Source of the DNA: Fulvia fulva
Taxonomy: Eukaryota > Ascomycota > Dothideomycetes > Mycosphaerellales > Mycosphaerellaceae
Assembly: GCF_020509005.1 (NCBI RefSeq)
Contig: NC_063016.1
Span: 1,054,001 to 1,118,000 of the forward strand
Reading direction: 5' to 3'
Length of the DNA: 64,000 bases
Of this stretch, positions 9,744 through 19,441 are shown one piece after another. The position numbers and the translations under genes were made by a program. Numbering within the stretch: the first letter of the stretch is position 1; each line of letters starts with the position of its first letter. The notes beneath the pieces are model-generated. The model was not told the origin of the DNA, did no database searches, and saw only the letters and a list, made by a program, of their open reading frames with translations.

Positions 9744-10472
9744 ATGTCTGGCGACCCGCCCATGAGCTGGGCTCAAATGGCTAGTAGAAACAGTTCCACA
9801 GCAGCACCAAATGGAACCCAGCAAAACCAGCAACCATCTGCCTCACGTACGGAAACCATCAGGCCAGAAGCACAGCAAAGTATTCTGCCGCCCAAACGGC
9901 GTGCTCCTTCACCATCACATGTCCCTCAGACAGTCGGTGAGGATGAGAACCTCTATGTGTTGACCTTGATCACCGACAAGCCTCTCCACGAACGGATGAC
10001 CGACCTACGAAGGAGGTACTTTCCAAAGCGGATCAACAAGCTCGCGGCCCACCTGACATTCTTTCATGCTCTTCCAGAAAGCAGACTGGACAGCAGCATA
10101 ATTCCTATCATCAAGGATGTGGCATCCAAAACAGCTCCCTTCAAGGTCCAAGCAGATGAGCCGTTCCGCATGAAGAAAGGGTTCGCCATTTCTGTCTCGC
10201 ACCAGGTCGGAGGTAGGCAAGCGAAGCAGATTCATCAACAGCTGCAGCAGCCTTGGAAGCATGAAGGCTTCCTCAGTCTGCAAGATGCAGGCGGCTGTCG
10301 CTTGCACTACACGCTCATGAACAAAGTCGACGACGAGAAAGAAGTTGCGAAAGCCTTTGGCGAACTCACGGCGAGCTGGAATGGAGACCAGGGTGTTGCA
10401 GAAGGTCTGGCCTTGTGGAAATATGATCGAGGATTCTGGCGGTGGGATCAAAAATTTGCCTTCCATGGCTGA
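9744..10472 (+). CDS. 2H phosphoesterase / 2'-5' RNA ligase-like protein
   Basis: 242 aa from the ATG at 9744 (259 aa from 9693). Residues 1-75 are Gln/Ser/Pro-rich and probably disordered. The remainder carries the two HxT motifs of the 2H superfamily, HLTFFHALPESRL and LHYTLMNKV, about 100 residues apart, as in LigT-like enzymes that act on 2'-5' or cyclic phosphodiester bonds. MSWAQMASRNS at the start suggests a cytosolic protein. The substrate cannot be deduced: candidates are RNA 2',3'-cyclic ends or ADP-ribose 1'',2''-cyclic phosphate. One exon, no frame problems. Confidence 0.75.
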   Translation: MSGDPPMSWAQMASRNSSTAAPNGTQQNQQPSASRTETIRPEAQQSILPPKRRAPSPSHVPQTVGEDENLYVLTLITDKPLHERMTDLRRRYFPKRINKLAAHLTFFHALPESRLDSSIIPIIKDVASKTAPFKVQADEPFRMKKGFAISVSHQVGGRQAKQIHQQLQQPWKHEGFLSLQDAGGCRLHYTLMNKVDDEKEVAKAFGELTASWNGDQGVAEGLALWKYDRGFWRWDQKFAFHG

Positions 10473-11059
10473 GTTCGGTGAGGCACATTGCCTGTATTTC
10501 GAGATTGTCCTTCGAAGCGACCAGTCAAGGAACCAGTCAGCAGGGCCTCCACCCAGTACTGGACTACAGTACTCCGACCACATGCTTGTGACAAGTTGGA
10601 CCAGCTCGTCTCTCATCCGCCACTGCAGCCTGAGCCTACGGTGGCTGACACTGGAAGACAACAGCGATCCAACGCGTGATCTAGCACTATAGTCCTCTGC
10701 GTGACCTCTATTCGCTCTGCTAGACGCATCATGACCAAGGCGGAACATCAGCTGCGTCGAATCCACCAGCCAGCCGGATCAGTCAGGTGATTGTCAGGAA
10801 CCCGGCCCAGGCCAAGTGTAATCCAGTTTTGGTGGACCTGGATGTGGAAGCTCGAGCACACCAGTCTGAGAAGATCGCCTCCGGCATCGCGGAAGAGGCA
10901 CGCCGATCGATTTCGTTCCTCAGATATGGTGGTGGTGTGGTTGTAGGAAGGGACGCGTTCTAATACAGTAACAGTAGCTAGAGTATGATAAGAAGCAATC
11001 GATAAGAAAGTGAGGAAGCAGAAGATCACCAATCAAAGCCTAGTACTCGCCCCCTCCGC
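10473..11059. other. no recognisable gene
   Basis: The 3' flank of the 2H gene. A 94-codon leftward frame (11032-10748) with a hydrophobic start lacks an ATG and was not accepted. Confidence 0.4.
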
Positions 11060-11384
11060 TGAAATGCTCGTTACCTCATGATGGCCAGCCAGGTCATGGG
11101 TCTCCGCCGCTCTTCAAGCAGATTCACAACTTTTGAAAAGGGATGATCATTGAGTAAGCCTGAATGACACGTCAGTCAATCGTAAACAAGGAGCGCAGGC
11201 TGATCATCCGAAGACGACCAGGCATCTCAAGTACGCAGCAAGCGCCAAGGGCTCGACTGACCTTCTGGAGTCCATCGACAGCGGACCAGCTGGCATTGAC
11301 CACCTCAATCCTGAAGATACCGCGACCTGAAGCTACTTGACTGCCAGCTTCGTGACCCGTGTTTCGTGAGTAAAGTGTGGTGCT
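11060..11384 (-). pseudogene. decayed tandem copy of the secreted-protein gene at 11385-11923
   Basis: Directly after the stop codon of the intact gene, the same strand again encodes its 3' half. Around 11330-11262 it reads GRGIFRIEVVNASWSAVDGL then QK, ending at the exact intron position of the intact copy (…GVIDGLQK). The donor is GTCAGT instead of GTAAGT. About 104 nt later (11156-11112) it reads YSMIIPFQKL, stop, ICLK, matching GYPMVPFQKERICLG of the intact exon 2. The arginine codon CGA has become TGA (11124-11126). There is no start codon or signal peptide. The homology is seen directly; the order of events is inferred. Confidence 0.7.
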
Positions 11385-11923
11385 TTAAGGTGGCGAAGGC
11401 CAGTAGTCCGGCAGACCCCCCTCTTCCATGCCCTGCCCCAAGCAGATTCGCTCCTTCTGGAATGGCACCATGGGATAACCCTGGATAGAAGAAGCACGTG
11501 TCAGCATTTGCCTAGAATCGACGCGAAAAAAGAAGCCTCTGGGGCACGACAGTAGCTGTGTCTTGAACTTACCTTCTGAAGCCCATCAATGACCCCAATA
11601 GTCGTGCCGCGGACCTCGTAGGTCGTGAACGACAAGAACGTCCCCTCTTGACCATTATCCTCGCATTTCCAATCGCCAGGGCCGCGGCCACTGGGTGAGA
11701 TGGCTTCAGTGATATCGCGTTTGACGTCCTCGCAGCCTGCACCCTCGATGTATGGTCGGCCAATGTTGACTTCGAAGATGACTTGGTTGGGTGGGTAGTT
11801 AATTCCATGCCGATCACAGACTGCTTTGTCAGGGTCGACTTGGACGTATGGGTCACGGCGGCTGATTGGAAGTGCGTTGGTTGCTGACATGGCAAGCGCC
11901 ATGATCAAGGAGGAGGGAAGCAT
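11385..11923 (-). CDS. small secreted protein (148 aa), four cysteines after the signal peptide
   Basis: Two exons: 11923-11573 and 11480-11385. The 92-nt intron has a GTAAGT donor and a CTATCCAG acceptor and keeps phase 0. Exon 2 ends GLPDYWPSPP. The signal peptide is residues 1 to about 17 (MLPSSLIMALAMSATNA), followed by a short propeptide with a Kex2-type RR at 22-23. Four cysteines follow (C36, GCED, WKCED, RICLG). Not a family I can name; size, secretion and cysteine pairs resemble effector-like proteins. The ATG at 11923 is chosen because it opens the signal peptide; the upstream extension is Thr/Ser-rich and unlike a coding region. A degenerate second copy follows immediately downstream. 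Confidence 0.7.
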
Positions 11924-12239
11924 GATACTGATGTTGTTGGTGAGATTCGAGATTTGGTTGTGGGTGTGGTAGATTCGACTGTTGGCAGTCGTAGTGAGGG
12001 TGCTTGTTGATCGCGTGGTAGACGTTTGGTGAGGTGTGTCGCGAGGTGTGGTTGGAGCAAGAGACACTGGTTGACTTGGGCAGGAGCGATTATATGCCCC
12101 CCACTTCACGCTAGTGAAGAAAGGAAGGAAGTGGCAGGTGCTGACTTCCTGGCCAGTCTAGGTCACGGTACACCGTACATGTGTTTCGAACGTGATTAAT
12201 CACCGCAAACACGATGTGGTGAAGCGCGTGACGTGGTCG
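11924..12239. promoter_or_regulatory. promoter of the 148-aa secreted-protein gene / 3' flank of the NIF3-like gene
   Basis: 316 bp; contains GTGA/TCAC-rich sequence near 12170-12240 but no site I can name. No gene seen. Confidence 0.4.
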
Positions 12240-13178
12240 TCATGAGGTCGCTACAGGAACTCCACCTCTATCTGACGCTCTTTTAGACAACTGCTGCTCC
12301 TTAGCTTCCTTGCCATGCCGCGTATGTTCTCGGGGTTCCTCATCCTCATACACCTCGTCCACACGAAGATTAGGAAACCGTTCACGCAGGCATTCTGCAA
12401 TGTGGTGTGTGCCCCATTCCTCACATATCCGATGCCCTACGCATATGACCTTGATACCTCGCTCCAAGGCATAGAGAAGCCCAGGTTGGCGAACAGCTCC
12501 TGTCAAATACAACAGACCCTTGGCATCATTGCCGGGTAGCAGTCCGTTTTGCTGCGAAACCTCCAGCACCCGATCTACTTCCTCCGGGTGGAAAGCGTTC
12601 ATGATGGCAACAGCCTGCACATCATCGTCGTTGCTAAGCTGACTCTCCACTGTACCGCCCTCGCCCTCAAAGCCGAAGCATCCTTCGAAAGCGCCATTGA
12701 ATTGTTGTAAGATCCGAGATTGCATTTCGCTGGCCTTTGCGGTCTGCTTCAGGGCGCCCACAATGCCGATTCGTCGCTCCGGGTTACCCTTGTAGCCTTG
12801 AATCACCTGGGCGTTTGGTACATCTAGTCCAATTCGTTCTGCGAGAGCCACGTTGTAGCCTACAGTCAACACTTCATCGAAGCCTTTGTGGTTGGAGAGG
12901 ACAGTGGCAAGCCGCGGCACCTCCCGCCTGTCCAAGTCGAAAGGTCGATGCAGGAAGCCGACTTTGGTCCCGGAATGTAGACTGGCATAGAAACCTGCCG
13001 TAGGAGTGATGGAGAGGACTATGGCTGTGATGAAAAAGGTGGCAGCATTGAAAGAACGAGAGTAAGGAGTATGATACAAGAAGGGCACATCACCAGATCT
13101 GATCGGGAATATGGCTTGTATGAAGGCTGTCAAGTCCGCGACTGGGATCCTGCTGGCATGCTGACGAGCAATAGCCAT
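12240..13178 (-). CDS. NIF3-like (NGG1-interacting factor 3 family) protein
   Basis: Predicted 279 aa from exons 13178-13094 and 12994-12240. The 99-nt intron is in frame and stop-free, so it could also be read through (312 aa). I favour splicing because the insert is hydrophobic and breaks an otherwise smooth join. The conserved part reads HSGTKVGFLHRPFDLDRR, VLSNHKGFDEVLTVGYNVAL, VAIMNAFHPEEVDRVLEV and VICVGHRICEEWGTHHIAEC, resembling the fungal NIF3/YbgI-type dinuclear metal fold. The C-terminus is charged (EDEEPREHTRHGKEAKEQQL). Biochemical function in fungi is not established. ATG 13178 is the only suitable start; upstream codons lack ATG. Confidence 0.55.
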   Translation of the reverse strand: MAIARQHASRIPVADLTAFIQAIFPIRSGDVPFLYHTPYSRSFNAATFFITAIVLSITPTAGFYASLHSGTKVGFLHRPFDLDRREVPRLATVLSNHKGFDEVLTVGYNVALAERIGLDVPNAQVIQGYKGNPERRIGIVGALKQTAKASEMQSRILQQFNGAFEGCFGFEGEGGTVESQLSNDDDVQAVAIMNAFHPEEVDRVLEVSQQNGLLPGNDAKGLLYLTGAVRQPGLLYALERGIKVICVGHRICEEWGTHHIAECLRERFPNLRVDEVYEDEEPREHTRHGKEAKEQQLSKRASDRGGVPVATS

Positions 13179-13735
13179 GCCGTGATTGCGTCGATGGTCA
13201 GAGTGACCAGATGGTGGTTGCATACATGTACATGTATTGTCCGCAAGGAAAGACGGACAAGCCACTCAAAATTGTTGGCATCTGAGGCACCTGCATTCTT
13301 CCAATACCGTTAGCGTCGAAATCTGGCGGCGATGTTCGTGGTCTGAGGCAGGAGATAGGCGTCTGTCCTTGTTCACTTCTGTACATCAGCACGGAATCGA
13401 CTCCATCACGCAAAGAAGACCTTTAAGATGCCGTTATCTGCCGCGGAGACGCGCAACACTTCGCAGTCTGAAATACTATGTCCGCTGACAATCGTGTCGC
13501 GGTACCCATGCGGATTCTTGGAGAGCCCATTGAGGCCTGCAAAACCATACGAAAGCTTGCCAGTTATCGAAGACTCGAAAACAGCACGACTGCATCACTC
13601 CACGGTATTGAGATCGTGCCCTGGGCTCGCAGGCCCATATATATTCGACACGACACTTGCACTGCTACTGGTATACGCTGATGCTCCGGATCAGGGGAGT
13701 GGCTCTTCCCAGTCCAAGCACGAATTCACGTCGTT
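13179..13735. other. gap between the NIF3-like and ferric reductase genes; probable missing 5' exon of the latter
   Basis: Holds the NIF3-like promoter and probably a first exon of the ferric reductase. The reductase frame is open back to 13682 but has no ATG there. Frames at 13428 and 13478 could supply an N-terminus, but I could not identify a convincing donor. Confidence 0.4.
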
Positions 13736-15555
13736 GTGTGGTACCTATGGCTATCAATTTCAATCGGCTTGCTCGCGATTCGGGCGTTCCACGTGCGTGT
13801 TCGGACGTTCACGTCGCGCTCGATAGGCACACTGCCGATACTCGGACTGCACCTACGACTTAGCGGGCTTCTGGTCGTACTCTGGATCTGTGTATTGTAT
13901 GGCATTGCCATTGGCATCTGGTGGAGCCGCTTGAGGGACTACTTCGTCGTGCGAGGCATAGGCTTAGGCGGCAACACCGTTCTAGCTGATATTGCGCTTA
14001 CAGGACACCTAGCGGACATCACGATGGGCATGGCTCTTCTACCAGTGTCGCGACACAGTGCTTTGATATCCTTCTTCGAGCTATCACCCGAGACGGCCTT
14101 CCTGTTCCACAAGGCAACGGCTAGCCTTCTGTTTCTGATAGTACTCCTCCACGGACTGCTATACATCGGTTGGGCAGGCGCATACTACGCCCAGAACCCG
14201 GTCGCGTTCAAGCATGTACTCCCTCTGCTCAATCCCACGTACCTTTTCAACGAAGTGTGGCCGGGCAATACCTCTAGCCTTGGTACCTGGCGAGTCTCTT
14301 TGATCTTCACAGGCAGTGCAGCTGCTCTGATCATGTTCTTGACGCTGTGCACAAGCTTTGCCGCGGTCAGGAGGAAGCACTTCAATTGCTTCTACTTCAC
14401 TCACCTGCTCGCGATCGTCGCGATCATCATGGTCTGCCTGTAAGCATAGCTTTGACACCTGGGACGAAATCATACTGATGTTTGCTTCCAGCCACGCATC
14501 GACAATGTTCTATTGCACTCTTCCCGGACTTTCGATGTGGCTGTTAGATTGGGGCATGCGACTCTCAGAATTGAAAGAAAGTCTTCCAGCTCGCCTGAGC
14601 AACATTGGCAATGGCTGGTATAGGTAGAATACGTCCCCCTCTTGGCCAACATAAGCTGACAACGACAGTCTAACTGCGCCTTTACCGCGGAAGCGACTGT
14701 CAGGATGTGCTTGTCACTCGCCAGTCGTCCATTTTCATCTACACCACATGAAGTCCTCGATCCGGGAAGTACACCCTTTCACGACAATTACCAACCTAGC
14801 ATCCAAGAAGACGACAGTCACGGCCGACGATGGGTTTATCGATGTACAGTTCTTGTTTCGCCGAACCAGATCAGCGAGGAACAATCAGTGGACCGACAAG
14901 CTAGCTCGCTTGATTGACGATCAGAATGATGAACCATTGTCGAATGAGAAAGCGAAAGAGGCGTGCTCCATGTCGGTCATCGGAGAGAAAGATCCAGACA
15001 GAGTCATAAAGCGCGACATCGACCTGGATACCCGGCTGGAAGGGCCATACTTTACAGCCGTCAGTCCTGAGCAGTATAACACCGTCGTATGTCTAGTTGC
15101 GGGCACAGGCTTGAGTGGTGCGATCGCCATCGCTGCCGACTTCCGTGCCTCAAGGACGCCGGGCGTGTTATCGTGCGGTGCGAGGAAATCGCAAAATGCT
15201 ATTAGCAACGTTGAAAGCGGCAAGCGCTGGCAGCGGTGCTTTGTGATATGGAGTATGCGAGAAGACGACTATGTCGGCATACCATTGCTCGACGGTAAAT
15301 CGCACCGTACTCCCACGACAATGGTAATACTGATTCAGGATAGATGTACGTTGTGACGGCCTCGAGATCCAAATACGCAAGACGGGTCCAGGACGACCTC
15401 GTCTCGATGTGAAAGCTGCCCTCGCGCGGATCTGTAGCGATGACAGCAGCAGTGCTTGGTGCTACATTTCTGGTCCGAACGGTTTCATCTCGGCTGCAGA
15501 GAAGTCTTGCCAGACTGTTGAAGGCTTGACATGGTTTGCAGCTAGATGGGGTTGA
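13736..15555 (+). CDS. ferric reductase (FRE family), 5' end unresolved
   Basis: Four exons can be placed: 13736-14439, 14492-14623, 14669-15294 and 15344-15555; introns are 52, 45 and 49 nt. The N-terminal part has several membrane helices with the paired haem histidines: FHKATASLLFLIVLLHGLLY, and later FTHLLAIVAIIMVCL with LHAS across the first intron. The FAD-binding motif is REVHPFTTIT and the NADPH-binding loop CLVAGTGLSGAIAIAA, followed by WQRCFVIWSMRE. The last exon ends YISGPNGFISA. These enzymes reduce extracellular Fe3+/Cu2+ at the plasma membrane using cytosolic NADPH. The last acceptor (GGATAG) is the only one that restores the reductase C-terminus. The start lies upstream in an unassigned exon. 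Confidence 0.8.
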
Positions 15556-15956
15556 GCTTGACGTTGCAGAACAGACCGCCACTAGCTAGGCCTGGCATCT
15601 GGAACACCTCTGGCTTTGTAAGCTTAGCTAACAGTATGATAACCAGGAACGACTCGTGCCACTTGTGCTTGTGCTCTCAAAACAACTGTCGAAGTGGGGA
15701 ACGATCAGAAAGCTTTTAGCCGCATGGCCAATAGCACTCTGAAGCGGGCACCGCGAATCCCACGATCGGCCATCTTAGGCGACCGCGGCCAAGATACACG
15801 ACCTTAGCCACGCTAACTGCGATCTCAAGGCTGGGCATCCTGCGGTCGAGGATGCGAGTCCATGGCGTGCATGGCGTCCGTTTGGGGCAGCGTAGTACCT
15901 CGATCGATAGACCCTCGAAAGCCAGCCGGATTGGAACAAATCTGTCCCTTGGACAT
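15556..15956. other. intergenic, nothing recognised
   Basis: 3' flank of the ferric reductase and promoter of the NTF2-like gene. A frame upstream of 15957 is open but its codons look like 5' UTR. Confidence 0.4.
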
Positions 15957-16427
15957 ATGTCCCAATACATTCCAACCTACACAATGCCACCAACAGCCTG
16001 GCTCACAGACACCACCAGCATCGACACTGCCAGCCATCTCAAACAACTAGTCCAAACCATGACCAACACAGTCAACGCCCGCAACTTCAACCCAGCCTTC
16101 TGGGAACCACTCATCCACCCATCCTACCAAGACAACAGCAAAACCTGGTTCACCGGCCTGCGAGGCCCAGAGCTCTTCACCGTAGCACTCCGAGATTTCA
16201 TCACGGAGAATCCTGACTTCATAGTCCGCACAATTGATATGACTGTTGAAGTTGATGAGAAGAAAGGGACTGCGCAGGTGGCGCAGCATACGCAGATTTT
16301 GGGGAGCGAGACGGCGAGGCCGTCGATTACGACTTGGCCGTTTAAGAGCAATCGGGCGTTGGCGTGGCAGGCGAAGAGTATGGTTAGTGTGTTTGGGGGG
16401 ATGCCGGTTATGGATGGGATGTGGTAG
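15957..16427 (+). CDS. hypothetical protein, NTF2/SnoaL-like
   Basis: 157 aa, one exon. Key stretch: LVQTMTNTVNARNFNPAFWE, DNSKTWFTGLRGPELFTVAL, ENPDFIVRTIDMTVEVDEKK, GTAQVAQHTQIL. This helix, strand and cone pattern is typical of small NTF2-like proteins, and another one lies at 32182-32786 in this window. The last 30 residues are less convincing: the expected final strands (…GVVRQSV…) are not visible, so the true 3' end may differ. Codon use shifts to GC-poor third positions after about 16250. Start chosen at ATG 15957; 15984 is equally possible. Function unknown. Confidence 0.5.
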   Translation: MSQYIPTYTMPPTAWLTDTTSIDTASHLKQLVQTMTNTVNARNFNPAFWEPLIHPSYQDNSKTWFTGLRGPELFTVALRDFITENPDFIVRTIDMTVEVDEKKGTAQVAQHTQILGSETARPSITTWPFKSNRALAWQAKSMVSVFGGMPVMDGMW

Positions 16428-16650
16428 TTGCTTCTGGGGCTTGACGATGGCCGACGAAGCGAGAGCCATCAGACAAACCCGTGGCGAGTTGGCTCGGTTT
16501 GGAGTTCGTTGTGCGAAACCGTTGCAAATTTTATGTGGCACTGATCGAACTACCAGTAGGTGAATCGAATTGCCGCTTCGAGGTTGTTGGCATGAGTTCA
16601 ACTTTCCACAAGACTGATCGGATAATTCACCGGTGACCGGCGTAGATGTA

Positions 16651-16937
16651 CAGTCCTGGGCATAGTTTTTACAACCCCTGTTCTTCCACCTTTCCTCATT
16701 AAGAAGGACGTATCCACTGCTTGGCGTAGCTCACCACCTGGTGTGTCCTCCATTGTTGGCTATTACTGCCTCACAGCGTTCTCGCATACTCTTGCATATA
16801 CGTTGTATGTCCTCAGGTGTGAGCTTGGCCCATTCTTGATAGTGAGATTGAAGGTAGCAACACCTTCTGAGATGGACATGGATAGCCGGAAGGGGTTAGC
16901 GTAAATACAGGGGTTGTAAAAACTATGCCCAGGACTG
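16651..16937 (-). mobile_element. 287-bp Tc1/mariner-derived miniature element, copy 1
   Basis: Perfect 30-bp terminal inverted repeats (16651-16680 and 16908-16937, beginning CAGTCCTGGGCATAG) are flanked by TA on both sides, the target of Tc1/mariner insertion. On the minus strand the interior encodes a reading frame ending LTPEDIQRICKSMRERCEAV then IANNGGHTRW and stop (16731-16733). This is the C-terminal tail of a Tc1-type DDE transposase, whose catalytic domain is missing. So this is an internally deleted, non-autonomous element. It lies 90 bp past the stop codon of the acid phosphatase gene. A second copy of the same length sits at 54810-55096 in opposite orientation. Confidence 0.9.
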
Positions 16938-17027
16938 TAGCAGGACGGCACTGAACATCTAGAAGGCAATCGAAATCAGCAGATGATTACATTATCGTAA
17001 AGCGTTCTATCTAATCTGGCTCAACCT

Positions 17028-18428
17028 CTACTTCTTCCCAACAGTCTCGCCTTTCAGGGTACTGTTGGTGTAGAAAGCCATAATATCTGTCGAGTTATCA
17101 TACGTGACTCCGCAAACAGAGCTGAAGTCTCCAACCTCTTCGCCCCTTGCTTGCACGAACTTTGCGAAAGCTGCAGCGGAACAACTTTCTGACGGTCCGT
17201 CAAAGCAGCCAGGCAGAGTCTGTGGGCTCTGGTTGACCAGCACGCGGTAGTAAGTGTGATCAGTCGCATTCTCGTATCCATATGATGTCGAGCAGTCCAT
17301 TTGCTCGATGGCAACGTTTGTCAAAAATGGCAAGATGTAAGAGCTGACCCATTGGCGGTGGTAGTTGACCTGGGTAGTGGGCATAGTGGCGTTCACATCG
17401 TTGGCGCCAGTCATGGCAGAGTTGTTGAACAGGCCCATAGCGACGAGGACTGTTGGTGGTAGCTCGCGATGCGTGAAGGATACGTAGATGTCTTGGTCTT
17501 CCGAGTCGTTCGATGCGAGCAAGTTCGCAGTTGCGTTCAACCATGGAAAGCCAATGGCACCAGATGCAGGGTTCCCGTAGCCGGTGTTGTGGTGATACAT
17601 CAAGTCCTGTGTATACTCGAACTGAAGCCACTCGTCCGGGCTGAACAGGTCCAGTGAGCAGAATGGCGAACTTCCGCGCACGACAGTGTCATAGCCGCAC
17701 CACTCTTGCATGCCAATCACATCGTCGGAAGTCCAGTTGAAGGCAGGAGCCTGCGCACGCAAGCGGGCGAGGATCGGGGCAGTGTAGCGTTTGGCATACG
17801 CTTGGCTCTGCTCAGAGCCGCGAGACGAAGAGTACGCTGGGCAGCTCTTGTATGGTGTCAAGCTGTCGGCTCCTGATTCTTTGCCTTCGTAAATCTGCAC
17901 AAGCTCGATCTCATCCTCTTCCATCTCAAAGCCGCGGATCAGAGCCGCGGCGCTGACCACTGTGCGCTCTGCTGTGCTTGCCCACACTCTTTTCGGAAGG
18001 TTAAGCTTGGGATACCTGAAGCTCATCTGCACGCCGAGCTGCGATGCCTCCAGCTTGCCGCTTCGTGTCACGCGTTCCTGTTCCTTGAGCTCTGGCGGTG
18101 ACCATTTTGATAGAAAGGAGAGGTCGGGGATCTTGCTCCAGTCTACCGTCGTGTTCTTGAGCTTATCTGTGAATGGCTCGAGGTACGACTCGTAGTCGAA
18201 GTCGTTGGCGTTGATGGCGGCATGGCGGACGAGATATGCTGCGCGAGTGACTTCGCAGCCTTGGGGAGGATTCGGATCCCGCGGTGGATCGCTAGGCTCG
18301 AAGTACGGTGCGATGCCTGCTAGATGCTCGAGTGGGTTGAAGGAATACTCCGAGTACAATGGCTGCTGCTGGCTTGAGGCCAGGGACAAGGCTGGGAGTG
18401 CCAGGAGAGGGAGAGCTGCGCGAACCAT
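17028..18428 (-). CDS. secreted histidine acid phosphatase-like protein with altered active-site motif
   Basis: 466 aa, one exon, ATG at 18428. A signal peptide covers residues 1 to about 17 and there are many N-glycosylation sequons (NTT, NWT, NAT, NDS, NNS, NST). The fold belongs to the branch-2 histidine phosphatase superfamily: AAYLVRHAAINANDFDYE at about 64-81, VWASTAERTVVSAAALIRGF with its second-site Arg, and YVSFTHRELPPTVLVAMGLF near the C-terminus. The canonical RHGxRxP is here RHAAINA: the nucleophile His and its Arg remain, but Gly and the second Arg/Pro are replaced. HD/HE is replaced by HRE. It probably acts outside the cell on phosphate esters, but substrate and even activity are uncertain. 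Confidence 0.8.
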   Translation of the reverse strand: MVRAALPLLALPALSLASSQQQPLYSEYSFNPLEHLAGIAPYFEPSDPPRDPNPPQGCEVTRAAYLVRHAAINANDFDYESYLEPFTDKLKNTTVDWSKIPDLSFLSKWSPPELKEQERVTRSGKLEASQLGVQMSFRYPKLNLPKRVWASTAERTVVSAAALIRGFEMEEDEIELVQIYEGKESGADSLTPYKSCPAYSSSRGSEQSQAYAKRYTAPILARLRAQAPAFNWTSDDVIGMQEWCGYDTVVRGSSPFCSLDLFSPDEWLQFEYTQDLMYHHNTGYGNPASGAIGFPWLNATANLLASNDSEDQDIYVSFTHRELPPTVLVAMGLFNNSAMTGANDVNATMPTTQVNYHRQWVSSYILPFLTNVAIEQMDCSTSYGYENATDHTYYRVLVNQSPQTLPGCFDGPSESCSAAAFAKFVQARGEEVGDFSSVCGVTYDNSTDIMAFYTNSTLKGETVGKK

Positions 18429-19441
18429 CTTGATGGTGATTGACCCGATGCACGAAAAGAAACCAGCAAATGTAGGAAGGAGTACTTACCGTGCTTTTTG
18501 TACTATAAACACTCTGGGAAGAGCAACGCGCGAAGTTGGTAGTGTGACGTACCTGCAAGCAAACGACCGGGAACCTTCATAGATTCATGGATGGCACAGA
18601 TTACCAGGCAGTCTTGGTGCTTGGCTTGAGCTTGCCCGAAACAAGCTTCCTTACTCAAGCATGTGGACCTCCTCGCACCAATCTTCCACTCGAATATGGA
18701 CGTCCACTACTACCTGGATACCCACCAGCTGTGCGAACGCAATACTCACGGTAATGCTGTGTCCTGAACCTGTACATGCAATGGTCGTCTGGTTGTCTGG
18801 CCGGTCCGGAGACCCCACCTCCAACCTGACGGATTCTTTCTGGTCAAGGGACGTGAACAGATCCAATACTCTATCCGATGTTCAGAATGCAAGATCAACA
18901 ATGATCGATCCGTGAAAGGCAGAATCCTGGCTTCACTTTGTGCAAATCGCTATGATCCACGCACGAATGCAGGACAAGACGCGCTCCGCAGCAGCGAGCT
19001 TCCTCAAGAGCTCTTGGGTTGACACAAGGCCATGTCTAGGTCTGGAACTGCACAGTACTGACATTTCCTCTCTTCTAACCATGTCATACCCGCAACAACA
19101 TCCATCCGATTGATCCTGATCATCTCCATCGGCTGGGCATGTATCAGACATCGACGAATAACTCTGCTCGATGGAGGTGAGTCTCAGCAGCTGGTGGACG
19201 CTCAAGCAGGTCTCAAGCAACACAAAGCCCACAGTCTTACCAGGTGTCTCAATCTGTAAGATGAACGTCCAGCCATCTTGCTATAAATGTGCGACAGAGC
19301 TATGCGCATTATTCCGACAGGACACAGGGAGTATCATACCGACATACCGACCAGATTTGATTGACCGTCCACACCACCAAAACTACGAACGAGCTGCTGG
19401 ACAGGAATTAGCTGATCGCGGCTCTACTATCAGTCTTCCAG
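18429..19441. other. intergenic with coding-like leftward frames
   Basis: Apart from the candidate exons at 18651-19232 (listed separately), I see nothing definite. The acid phosphatase promoter occupies the left end. Confidence 0.3.
18651..19232 (-). CDS. possible uncharacterised gene (two coding-like frames)
   Basis: Two leftward frames with good codon usage but no proven link. 19232-18933 contains SIEQSYSSMSDTCPADGDDQ and then TQELLRKLAAAERVLSCIRA. 18890-18651 contains DLFTSLDQKESVRLEVGSPD and ends VDVHIRVEDWCEEVHMLE. Neither begins with ATG, so upstream exons would be needed. The first has some resemblance to the linker of fungal Zn2Cys6 regulators (Cys/Ser-rich, then a helical segment), but no DNA-binding domain is visible. 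Listed only because base composition and codon choice look coding. Confidence 0.2.

Noticed and set aside
10005..10766. 253-codon leftward frame
   Set aside because: Mostly antisense to the 2H phosphoesterase gene; no domain.
12995..13093. Reading through the in-frame 99-nt insert of the NIF3-like gene
   Set aside because: The insert is hydrophobic and interrupts conserved sequence; the flanking GT..AG fits an intron, although the branch site is weak.
16047..16601. 184-codon leftward frame
   Set aside because: Antisense to the NTF2-like gene; Arg/His/Pro-rich shadow.
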